Part shown: piece by piece, positions 16,508-24,943 of the stretch | Layout of the letters: each line of letters opens with the position of its first letter | Position numbering within the stretch: position 1 is the stretch's first letter | Source of the DNA: Candidatus Peregrinibacteria bacterium | Lineage (GTDB): Bacteria > Patescibacteriota > Gracilibacteria > CAIRYL01 > GCA-016699755 | NCBI GenBank assembly: GCA_016699755.1 | Contig: CP065009.1 | Span: 1,426,001-1,490,000 of the forward strand | Direction: 5' to 3' | Length of the DNA: 64,000 nucleotides | Translations under genes and position numbers: made by a program | Notes under the pieces: model-generated | Told to the model about the DNA's origin: nothing | Database searches by the model: none | Seen by the model: the letters and a program-made list of their open reading frames with translations, nothing else

Positions 16508-19500
16508 ATGAGCCATTTTCTCCGAAAATCCTTTCTTCCCTTATTTGGAATTGCGACAGTCTTTGTTGCGACTGGAATATTACTTTTTTCAGAAATAGAC
16601 AATAGTCAAAAAAAAGCCGCTCTTTCCTTGGGTCCTGTTTTTGTGAATGGGAAACAGCAGTATCTCGAAAATGAGGCACTTGTTTTTGTAAAACCAGATT
16701 CCAATATAACTCAGAATGCTATTGGAGAAGTTCAGGCGCTTGGAGAACTTTCTGCCGAAGAGGGGAAACAAAAATTTGAAGAAGATGTTTCTGCTCGCCT
16801 TCAGAAATATATTGGTGAAGACACAGAGGTGATGGCGAGTGTTCTTTTTTCTCCTGCTTTGCCAGAAGGGAAATTGGGAAGTTTTTCTCTCGGGAATTCC
16901 CCAGAAAAAACTGTTATTATGGCACGAGTAAAAAGTAAGACAAAGACAACAAAAGAGCTTCTTGAGTCATTGCAGGGGGACACAGAAATTCTTTCCGCAG
17001 AAGCAAATTATCTCTTTTATCAGTTTGATGAAGGAACAACGGATATGGAGAACAACAATGATCAATGGCATATTTTTACAAATAGTTTAGGTGCTGGAGT
17101 AGCTGCAGATGGGGTTTGGGAACAAGGTATCACAGGAGAAGGTGTTGTTGTAGCGGTTATCGATTCTGGAGTGGATACCGATCATTTCGATTTGGTGAAA
17201 AATATTCTCCCCGGAAAAGATTTTTGTGCTGGAGCAAATTGCGGTTCCGATAATGATCCAAATCCTGAAGAAGGCATGCTTCACGGAACGCATGTTGCAG
17301 GAACTATTGCCGCGAGTGGAGATGGTAGCGGTGTAATAGGTGTGGCTCCAAATGCAAAAATTATGCCACTCAAGATTTTTGGAACTCAAGACGGCGCCCC
17401 AACATCATCCATTTTTCAGGCAATTGACTATGCCATACAAAATAATGTCGATGTTATTAACATGAGTCTTGGTGCGCAGATGGAATGCCCATCAAACTGG
17501 CAAAGTGCCATTGATAAAGCAATAGAAAGTGGAATTACTGTTGTGGTTGCCGCCGGAAATTCGGGGCAATCCGGACCGAGTGCGCAAACTCCGGCGAGTT
17601 GCAATGGAGTTATTGCCGTTGGAGCAACGGATATGTCGAAAACCGTTACGTCTTTTTCGAGTTATTTTGAGAACATGGTCGATGTTGTTGCACCCGGAAC
17701 GTGTGTTTTGAGCACTATTATTGCAGAAATGGACAGTGAAGATGATAACCGTTTTTCTGGAGGAAATTGCCCAACTATTCCCATACCAAAAGGATATGCG
17801 CACTTGCCCGGAACCTCTATGGCAACTCCCCATGTTGCCGGAGTAGTCGCACTTATGAAAGAGAAGAATCCAAATCTTTCTCCAGAACAAATAGAAACAC
17901 TTCTCTGTGAAAATTCTGAAGATTTAGGTCCTTCGGGGAGAGATGAAAAATACGGATGCGGATTTGTTAATGCAGAAAAAATTCTCGCGGCCATTACTAC
18001 AGGAGGGGATGATGACGAAAATAACGGGGGCGATACTTTTACCGTTTCTCCTACAACTCAATCCATTGCCGTTGGAGCATCCGTCACGAATATTGCTGTT
18101 TCCAATAGTGCCAGTGAACACACCTTTACTCTGAATGCCGGAACAACAGGTATCACCAAAAATCAGTGTTCAGACGGATCCACAACATGCGCTCTTACCG
18201 CACCAACTGACATCGGAACAGCAACACTCACCGTAAAAAAGACTGGACAAACAGATGCAGTCGCAACGATTATCGTCACGAGTGGTGGTAGCGATTCTGG
18301 TGATGACGACGATTCTGGTGATGACGATGATGATTTGAATGATGGGATTCTCCGCGTCTCTCCGCTTTCTCAAGAAATTACCGTAGGATGTATCCCCGAT
18401 CCAGTTATAGCAACTGGAGGAGGTCCGTATACGATAACCGTTTTTCGGGGATCAACAGGAATGGAGTCCGAAACGTGTGCAGGAGGTTCTTCGGGAGATT
18501 GTACTTTGGGAAAAGCTATCCGACCAGGAGTCATGACGGTTTTTATTCGTATGGGTGAACAGGAGATACAATCGAGAATAGAGGTTTTTCCAAAATCTCT
18601 CTCTCGGGGGAAACCTTGTCATCTTGCTTCTGAAGAATCCACATTAAAGAGTGCTTCATTGTCAGATGAGACAACTTCTTTAAAGGATGCAGAATTGGAA
18701 GATGCTGAGATGTTTCAATTTTTCGCACAATCAGCCGAAGAAGAAAAAGCCGTTACACTCTCGGAGGATACCGATTGTTCTGCCGAACTTTCTGCTCAAG
18801 ATACTCTTCCTGAGAAAAACTCTCTTTCAAACGCATTTATTGTAGAAGGTTCTGACGGATATGGTTGGCAAAGAGCTCTTATTACTGAGCCAAAGGACAC
18901 TATTCCTCTTTCGGAAGAGGAGCTTGTTTCTCTTCATGGAACGGCAAATCCCCTCTCTCGTGTTTTTCTTTTTCTCTCTTCCCCAGAACAATCTGGTTTT
19001 TCTCCTGCAACTTGTTTGAATGCAGGAGTATCAGACGAATCAGGGTATTTTTCTCTGAGTATTCATCCTCGTCTTTTGTGGGGGAATATTGGCGGCAATG
19101 TGCAATTATCAGCTTTTTTCCAAATGAAAGAACATTGGAGTCAAATTCCAGAAGCAGAAAAAAAGGCATCTTCTCCCTTTTCTTCTTTATATCCACGCAT
19201 ACAGGGGTCAAAAACAGAAGATGCTTCGTGTAAAGAAATTTGTTCTGCTGGTATCCAAACAGCTCATGTTTTGAATCCAAAAGATATTGACGATCGACTT
19301 TTGGGAGATAATTTTCGAGATGTCGAAGAACAAGAGGTGATCATTGGGAGAATGCCTGGTCGCCATACATTTTCGGGAGGTATTTTTGGAGAAGAATTTC
19401 CAGATCCTGAAGCTGTTGGGAACATTGTCCGAAAAGCTGTTCTTATGGAAGGACTGAAACGTGCACTTCTTGGAAATCGAAACGTTAATGGTGTTCAGCC

Positions 19501-19930
19501 TGGACTCTCATACATTAATAGTGCGCTTCTCGAAAAAGCGGCACAGAGACAAGGAGATTTTTCGCAACGGACTCAAGACATTGCTGTTTCCCTCAAAATG
19601 CTTCTTTCTGGAGGAGGAAATGACCGAGAATATGCTTTAACACAGCTTGAAGGTTTTTTGGGAAGAGAACGGAATGTTCGTACGGAACTGGGATACGCCC
19701 CTCCGAAAATCATCGAACCATCGGTAAAAATACTTTTTGCAGAAGTCTTTCCAAAAGGAGTGAGTTCTGAAAAAGATTGGGCAAAAGATGCGGTAAGTCT
19801 TCTCCGTTTTTGGACAGGTGGACTTACTCCGAAAAGTTGTCTTTTGGAAAATGATCGACTCTTCTCCAAAAACTTTAAAGGTTTTGAGGAGCCTATTCGT
19901 ACGTGTGAAATGGTATTTCTTACAAAATAA
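16508..19930 (+). CDS. Secreted S8 subtilisin-like protease with Ig-like modules and a novel C-terminal domain
   Basis: 1140 residues. A hydrophobic N-terminal signal (FLPLFGIATVFVATGILLF) precedes a propeptide region and an S8 catalytic domain (~residues 195-500). The triad is visible: Asp in AVIDSGVDTDH, His in HGTHVAGTIA, Ser in GTSMATPHVAG. Two ~80-residue beta modules follow, with TTGIT...C...CAL and STGME...C...CTL patterns, split by Asp-rich linkers (SGDDDDSGDDDDD) likely to bind Ca2+. The last ~370 residues (YGWQRAL to CEMVFLTK) are a domain I do not recognise, shared with the next gene and with the gene at 28.9 kb. First gene of a three-gene operon. Confidence 0.88.
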   Translation: MSHFLRKSFLPLFGIATVFVATGILLFSEIDNSQKKAALSLGPVFVNGKQQYLENEALVFVKPDSNITQNAIGEVQALGELSAEEGKQKFEEDVSARLQKYIGEDTEVMASVLFSPALPEGKLGSFSLGNSPEKTVIMARVKSKTKTTKELLESLQGDTEILSAEANYLFYQFDEGTTDMENNNDQWHIFTNSLGAGVAADGVWEQGITGEGVVVAVIDSGVDTDHFDLVKNILPGKDFCAGANCGSDNDPNPEEGMLHGTHVAGTIAASGDGSGVIGVAPNAKIMPLKIFGTQDGAPTSSIFQAIDYAIQNNVDVINMSLGAQMECPSNWQSAIDKAIESGITVVVAAGNSGQSGPSAQTPASCNGVIAVGATDMSKTVTSFSSYFENMVDVVAPGTCVLSTIIAEMDSEDDNRFSGGNCPTIPIPKGYAHLPGTSMATPHVAGVVALMKEKNPNLSPEQIETLLCENSEDLGPSGRDEKYGCGFVNAEKILAAITTGGDDDENNGGDTFTVSPTTQSIAVGASVTNIAVSNSASEHTFTLNAGTTGITKNQCSDGSTTCALTAPTDIGTATLTVKKTGQTDAVATIIVTSGGSDSGDDDDSGDDDDDLNDGILRVSPLSQEITVGCIPDPVIATGGGPYTITVFRGSTGMESETCAGGSSGDCTLGKAIRPGVMTVFIRMGEQEIQSRIEVFPKSLSRGKPCHLASEESTLKSASLSDETTSLKDAELEDAEMFQFFAQSAEEEKAVTLSEDTDCSAELSAQDTLPEKNSLSNAFIVEGSDGYGWQRALITEPKDTIPLSEEELVSLHGTANPLSRVFLFLSSPEQSGFSPATCLNAGVSDESGYFSLSIHPRLLWGNIGGNVQLSAFFQMKEHWSQIPEAEKKASSPFSSLYPRIQGSKTEDASCKEICSAGIQTAHVLNPKDIDDRLLGDNFRDVEEQEVIIGRMPGRHTFSGGIFGEEFPDPEAVGNIVRKAVLMEGLKRALLGNRNVNGVQPGLSYINSALLEKAAQRQGDFSQRTQDIAVSLKMLLSGGGNDREYALTQLEGFLGRERNVRTELGYAPPKIIEPSVKILFAEVFPKGVSSEKDWAKDAVSLLRFWTGGLTPKSCLLENDRLFSKNFKGFEEPIRTCEMVFLTK

Positions 19931-19948
19931 TCTTTTTTTATTTCGATC

Positions 19949-21805
19949 ATGAAGATCACAAAAAAAATGCAAAAGATTTCACTTCCAGGAACATTCCTTT
20001 TTCTCCTTCTGATTCTTTTTGGAGGAGAAAAAGGAATTGCCGATAATTCTCTGAAAAATATTAACGTCACAGTGGCAGAAGAAGATTCGCCGCTCATCGT
20101 TTCTCCTGAATTTCAAGCTGTACAAGTGGGGTGTTCCCCAAAAACCATTCACGCATCTGGCGGATCAGATTATGTTTTTTCCCTTATTCCGAGAACAACT
20201 GGCATTGTCAAAGCATCATGTACAAACGGATCAGGAGGATCATGCTCGCTTACGGAAGCAATAACTCCAAATGATGTGGCAGAGCTATCTGTTTCCTCTG
20301 ATGGGAAGACGGTAAAATCACTTATAGTAACGTATGAAAACTATAATCTCGACAATTTTTTTCAGTGTTTTTTCCCCTGTCTCTTTGCAGGAGGAACCGC
20401 AGATCAATGTGCTATTCAGTGTCGTGATGAATTGACTTCTGAAATATCATGTCCCGATACTGGTGGAGATGACAATGACGACAATGACGACAATGACGAC
20501 AATGACGACAATGATGACGATGACGACAATGACCAATTTCCTCCTCCGCCAGTGGGACCACCACCTCCTCCTTCAGATTTTGTAGTAGATTTTCCTCCTC
20601 CTCCATCAGATGCTCTTCCAAATCCTCCAACTGGAAGCACAACTTCGGCTCTTAGTTGTGAAGAATTTCCCGAAATACCGACAGAAGAATCTTTCTATGT
20701 ACGAGGAGTGCAAGACACTGCATGGCAACGTGCTATTCTTTCTCATCCTGATGGAGAAATACAACTTACCGAAAGAAAGCTTGTTGAAATCAAGGGGACT
20801 GCAGAGCCTCATACTGAAGTTTTTGTCTTTCTTTCCTCTGCCGATGCCGAAGGATTTTCTCGAGGAACATGTTTCAGTGCGGGAAAATCCGATATATCGG
20901 GACATTTTTCTCTGGAAATAAATCCAAAATTGTTATGGGGAAACATTGGGGATAGCGTAAAAGTTTCGTCTTTTTTTCACATGGAAGAAACGTGGGATCA
21001 AATTCCAGAAGAAGACCGAAAAAATCCTTCTGCCATTGCGCCGCTCAATCTTAATGTAAAAGGAAAAATGTTCCTTTCTTCTGAAAATTCTTGCGAAGAA
21101 ATATGTTCTATAGGTATTCAAAGAGCACATATTCTCAAACCAGAAACTCTTGATTCGCGATTTCTCGGAAAGAATTTCGTTGGTCTTGAAGGAGAAGAAA
21201 TTCGTATCGGAAGAATGCCAGGATTTCATACTTTTTCTGGTGGAATTACGGGAAGAGAAGTAAATGACGCTCAACAAATGAGTCGTATCATTCGGAAGAC
21301 TCTTCTTGTAGAAGCTCTAAAACGTGCATTGCTCGGAAATGTAAATACCAATGGCATAGAACCAGGACTTCTCACTCTTCGTGTTGACTCACTCAAGGAG
21401 GCAGATCGAAGAGCAGGAAATGTTTCAAAGAAAACGCAAGAAATTGTTTCCGATTTACGGATGCTTCTTGCTGGAAGTGCTGAAGAAAGAACATATGCAC
21501 TAATTCAGCTCGATAATTTTCTTGGAGAAACCGATGGCATTCAAACTGCCGGAGGATATGTCTCTTTAGAACATATCAATGCTCCTGTGAAGGATCTTCT
21601 GTCAGAAATCTTTGTAGAAAATGTCAGTACGGAAGAATCATGGGCAGAGAACGCCTTAGAAATCATCCGTTTTTGGACAGGAAGTACTGAAGAAAATAGC
21701 TGTCTTTTGGAGGATGACCAATATTTTTCGGAAAATTTTGAAGGATTTTCCCAGGAAGTTCGACAATGCAATATGGTCTTCCTCTTGAATTCATCTTCTT
21801 TTTAG
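19949..21805 (+). CDS. Secreted protein with Ig-like module, Asp/Pro-rich linker and novel C-terminal domain
   Basis: 618 residues. A signal peptide (PGTFLFLLLILFGGEKGIA) is followed by one ~80-residue beta module (TTGIVKASC...GGSCSLTEAI) like those of the flanking subtilases. A cysteine-rich stretch, an Asn/Asp repeat and a Pro-rich linker (QFPPPPVGPPPPPS) come next. The last ~370 residues match the C-terminal domain of the upstream protease: AWQRAI, LLWGNIG, IGRMPGFHTFSGGI, LKRALLGN and IIRFWTG...SCLLEDD. It has no protease domain, so it may be a substrate, partner or decoy of the proteases (inference). It starts 18 bp after the upstream stop and ends 7 bp before the next gene. Confidence 0.8.
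   Translation: MKITKKMQKISLPGTFLFLLLILFGGEKGIADNSLKNINVTVAEEDSPLIVSPEFQAVQVGCSPKTIHASGGSDYVFSLIPRTTGIVKASCTNGSGGSCSLTEAITPNDVAELSVSSDGKTVKSLIVTYENYNLDNFFQCFFPCLFAGGTADQCAIQCRDELTSEISCPDTGGDDNDDNDDNDDNDDNDDDDDNDQFPPPPVGPPPPPSDFVVDFPPPPSDALPNPPTGSTTSALSCEEFPEIPTEESFYVRGVQDTAWQRAILSHPDGEIQLTERKLVEIKGTAEPHTEVFVFLSSADAEGFSRGTCFSAGKSDISGHFSLEINPKLLWGNIGDSVKVSSFFHMEETWDQIPEEDRKNPSAIAPLNLNVKGKMFLSSENSCEEICSIGIQRAHILKPETLDSRFLGKNFVGLEGEEIRIGRMPGFHTFSGGITGREVNDAQQMSRIIRKTLLVEALKRALLGNVNTNGIEPGLLTLRVDSLKEADRRAGNVSKKTQEIVSDLRMLLAGSAEERTYALIQLDNFLGETDGIQTAGGYVSLEHINAPVKDLLSEIFVENVSTEESWAENALEIIRFWTGSTEENSCLLEDDQYFSENFEGFSQEVRQCNMVFLLNSSSF
20465..20531 (+). repeat. 12-bp minisatellite coding for Asn/Asp
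   Basis: About five copies of a gacaatgac-type unit in tandem encode the run of DDN/DND residues in the linker of the secreted protein. It is an in-frame repeat likely to vary in copy number; the Asp-rich product could bind calcium. Confidence 0.75.
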
Positions 21806-21812
21806 AATCATC

Positions 21813-23954
21813 ATGAAGAATCTCTTTCAAAAATCATTTTTAGGAGTAATAACAACAGGAGTCTTTGTTCTCTCAGGATTTTTTCTGTTGCACACGGGAT
21901 CACGCACCCCCCTTTCTGCGAGTATCTCTGTGGGAAACACACCAGCACTTGGAAATTATGTGGAAGGAGAAATGCTTGTTGTTTTGCGGGATGACACGCC
22001 TCCCTCTGGAGGAGTGGGAACGATGAGTATTGATTCTCCAGAATTTGAAAATGATATTTTTTCTGCGCAACAGGTCGCCGAACAGACACTTTCGAACACC
22101 TTTCCAAATGCCAATATCGAGACAAAAATTCTCTTCGATGCTCGAACTGCTCATTTTTCTGAAAACCAAGTGCTCCGAATCGAAGCACTTGAGCAGAATG
22201 CTTTTGGAGAATCCTCAGCATTGGAAGATCGTCTTGTTTATGCCACTCTTCGGGATTCCACACAAACAACCCAATCACTTCTCAATAATGTTGCGGCTCT
22301 CAAAAATAGCGGACAAGGCGAAAATATTCTCTCTTACCAACCGAACTATATTTACGAACTTCCTCCTGTGGAAAATTTTGAGGAGCTTAGTCCAGATGCT
22401 ATTACAGAGCAGGGGCTTGGTGGAGAATCGCCAACAACGTTTTGGAATATTTTTTCAAATGATTTTCATGCTGGTATCTCTGCCAATGTCGCATGGAATG
22501 AAGGCATAACCGGAGAAGGGGTAACGGTCGCTGTACTTGATACGGGAGTTGATGTTTCGCATCCCGATTTACAGGAAAATATTTGGAAAAATACTGGAGA
22601 AACGAGCTGTGTTGATGGCATTGATAACGATGGAAACGGGTATATAGACGACTGTTTTGGCTGGGATATGGGAGGGGACGGAAATGGAGCAGGGGATAAT
22701 GATCCAACAGGAAGCATTTTTCATGGAACACATGTCGCGGGAATTATAGCCGCAGAAAGAAATGGAATTGGTGCTGTTGGTGTTGCTCCAGATTCAAAAA
22801 TAATGCCACTCAAAATTTTTGATGATAACGGATTCGCCACCACAGAAAATTTTATGGAGGCTATGGAATATGCATGGAGAAATGGCGCAGACATTATTTC
22901 CATTAGTCTCGGGCGAAACGATACTTGTGCAGAGCTCGAACAGACCGCCATCAACAAGGCATTTTCGGCGGGGGTTTTTATAGTGGCGTCCAGTGGAAAC
23001 GCCGATTTACAACATGGTATGACTCCTCCGTTTCCCAATGCTCCGGCCATTTGTAATAACGTGTTTACTACTGGTGCCACAAATGCCGAAAAAACGAGGG
23101 CATCATATTCAAATTATCGTGATGAGAATGATCTTGTTGATGCCATTGTTCCAGGAGGTGAAGGAGAGCATTCTATTACGAGCACCTTTCCTGGTGGTGG
23201 ATATGGAACTTCTTCTGGAACCTCTATGGCAACGCCTCATGCGGCAGGACTTGCCGCACTCTTACTTCAAGAAGTTCCAGAGCTTTCTCCTGTTCAAGTG
23301 AAAAATCGCCTCTGTGAAAGCGCAGAAGATTTGGGAGAAGCCGGAACCGACAAATACTACGGATGTGGATTTTTAAGTACTGCTGTACTCGATTCGCTTC
23401 ATTCTGTCGCAAATCTTGTTCTTTCTCCAGAGGAAGTAACCATTTCTTCAGAGACTGATCCTCTTTCCTTTACTGCCCAAGGAGGAACTGGACAATATTC
23501 ATTTCTCCTCGCCAATGGCAGTACTGGCATGACCAAGGAAAATTGTCTGGGAGGAAGTAATCCTGTATGCATTCTTTCACATCCAACGAGATCAGGAATG
23601 GCAACACTCACAGTGCTCAGCGGAAACGAATCCGCCGTATCGCTTATTTCCGTTTCCGATTCGGGAAATATTCTCCCCAATTCTTCAAGTAATATTGGTA
23701 TTACTCCCACAACAAGTAAAAAACTTGTCGCCCCTGGTGATAGGGTGCAATACACTATTCGCTTTCAAAACATGACAGGCACCGATTACCAAACAGTAGA
23801 AGTGGTAAGTGATTACGACGAACAGAGTGTTACTCCGGTGAGTAGCTCCATTCCGAGTGGATGCCAAAATTCAAGCGGAAAAATAATATGTTCTGTTGGC
23901 GCGCTTTCCGCCGGACAGGAAAAGGTGATTCAATACAGTGTTGATATAAAGTAG
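21813..23954 (+). CDS. Secreted S8 subtilisin-like protease with Ig-like and DUF11-like C-terminal modules
   Basis: 713 residues. The N-terminal signal (SFLGVITTGVFVLSGFFLL) precedes a long propeptide and an S8 domain: Asp in AVLDTGVDVSH, His in HGTHVAGIIA, Ser in GTSMATPHAAG. An insert with NDGNGYIDDCFGWD between Asp and His is typical of the Ca-binding subgroup. After the catalytic domain comes one ~80-residue beta module (STGMTKENC...VCILSHPTR) and a DUF11-like module (PGDRVQYTIRFQN). Unlike the first protease it lacks the WQRA-type C-terminal domain. Last gene of the operon, 7 bp after the preceding stop. Confidence 0.9.
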   Translation: MKNLFQKSFLGVITTGVFVLSGFFLLHTGSRTPLSASISVGNTPALGNYVEGEMLVVLRDDTPPSGGVGTMSIDSPEFENDIFSAQQVAEQTLSNTFPNANIETKILFDARTAHFSENQVLRIEALEQNAFGESSALEDRLVYATLRDSTQTTQSLLNNVAALKNSGQGENILSYQPNYIYELPPVENFEELSPDAITEQGLGGESPTTFWNIFSNDFHAGISANVAWNEGITGEGVTVAVLDTGVDVSHPDLQENIWKNTGETSCVDGIDNDGNGYIDDCFGWDMGGDGNGAGDNDPTGSIFHGTHVAGIIAAERNGIGAVGVAPDSKIMPLKIFDDNGFATTENFMEAMEYAWRNGADIISISLGRNDTCAELEQTAINKAFSAGVFIVASSGNADLQHGMTPPFPNAPAICNNVFTTGATNAEKTRASYSNYRDENDLVDAIVPGGEGEHSITSTFPGGGYGTSSGTSMATPHAAGLAALLLQEVPELSPVQVKNRLCESAEDLGEAGTDKYYGCGFLSTAVLDSLHSVANLVLSPEEVTISSETDPLSFTAQGGTGQYSFLLANGSTGMTKENCLGGSNPVCILSHPTRSGMATLTVLSGNESAVSLISVSDSGNILPNSSSNIGITPTTSKKLVAPGDRVQYTIRFQNMTGTDYQTVEVVSDYDEQSVTPVSSSIPSGCQNSSGKIICSVGALSAGQEKVIQYSVDIK

Positions 23955-24112
23955 TTTTTCCCTTCCGATAAAGGAGTTTTTTTTCTCTGGAGAACTTTCC
24001 TGCATCTTTTTTTTCCTAAGATTCTGAATAAAATTTAGGGCGATGTCTTTCTAAAAGAAATTCTCGTGAATATTTTAAGAGCACACCTTCTTGAGGTCTG
24101 CTACTCTTTGCT

Positions 24113-24943
24113 ATGACTTTTTATTTACTCCCTATGCGACAACGCCTTACCGACCCACAAGCGATTCGCTCACTTCTCAAAAAATATGGACTCTGGGCAA
24201 AAAAGCGGTTTGGGCAAAATTTTCTGGCAGACGAAAATGTGTTGCGCGCTATAGTCGAAGCTGCAGATATTCAGCCAGAAGCCATTATCCTTGAGATTGG
24301 TCCGGGATTGGGTGTGCTTACTCGAGAGCTTCTTCCTCGCGCAAAAAAAGTGATTGCCATAGAAATTGACCGCGATATTCTTCCGGCACTTCGAGAAACA
24401 ACACATTTTTTTCGGGACAGACTTGAGCTTCGAAATGAGCATTTTCTTAACACCATTCTTCCTGAGGTGCCGTACCAAGTGGTTTCGAATATTCCATATC
24501 ATCTTACGTCTCCCATCATCCGAAAGCTCTTGGTCGAAGCAGGTCATCGTCCCACCTCTCTTACTCTTCTTGTACAAAAAGAAGTTGCCGAGCAAATCTG
24601 TAACACGAAAAAAAGCTCTCTTCTTTCACTGTTTGTTGCGGTGTTTGGAGAGGCAAAAATTATTGCTTCCGTTCCTTCATCTTCTTTTTCTCCACCGCCA
24701 AAAGTCGATTCTGCTATTCTTCATATCAATGTTTTTGAAACACCACTTCTCATAAGACAACCTGTCCAAAAGGTTTTTTCTACTGCTAAACAAGGATTTA
24801 GTCAAAAACGGAAGAAACTCAAAAATCTCTTTCCCGAATCTCTTCTTCGAGCGACAGAAGTTGATCCAGACGCGCGCGCAGAAACTCTTTCTGTTTTTGA
24901 CTGGGAGCGACTCACAGAAAACATTCGAAAGGAATCTTCTTAG
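24113..24943 (+). CDS. rsmA: 16S rRNA (adenine1518/1519-N6)-dimethyltransferase
   Basis: RsmA (KsgA) dimethylates two adjacent adenines near the 3' end of 16S rRNA. The protein has RFGQNFLADENVLRAIVE, the SAM-binding LEIGPGLGVLTREL, and the NIPYHLTSPI catalytic motif (NIPY). Length 276 is normal. ATG 24134 (MRQRLTDP) is a plausible alternative start: a possible -10 box TATGAC overlaps the ATG at 24113, and homologues begin near there. The 3' end overlaps the stop of the opposing gene by 4 bp. Confidence 0.95.
   Translation: MTFYLLPMRQRLTDPQAIRSLLKKYGLWAKKRFGQNFLADENVLRAIVEAADIQPEAIILEIGPGLGVLTRELLPRAKKVIAIEIDRDILPALRETTHFFRDRLELRNEHFLNTILPEVPYQVVSNIPYHLTSPIIRKLLVEAGHRPTSLTLLVQKEVAEQICNTKKSSLLSLFVAVFGEAKIIASVPSSSFSPPPKVDSAILHINVFETPLLIRQPVQKVFSTAKQGFSQKRKKLKNLFPESLLRATEVDPDARAETLSVFDWERLTENIRKESS

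Noticed and set aside
20412..20642. Open frames opposite the Asp-rich linker
   Set aside because: They arise from the low-complexity repeat on the coding strand and have no homologue-like composition.
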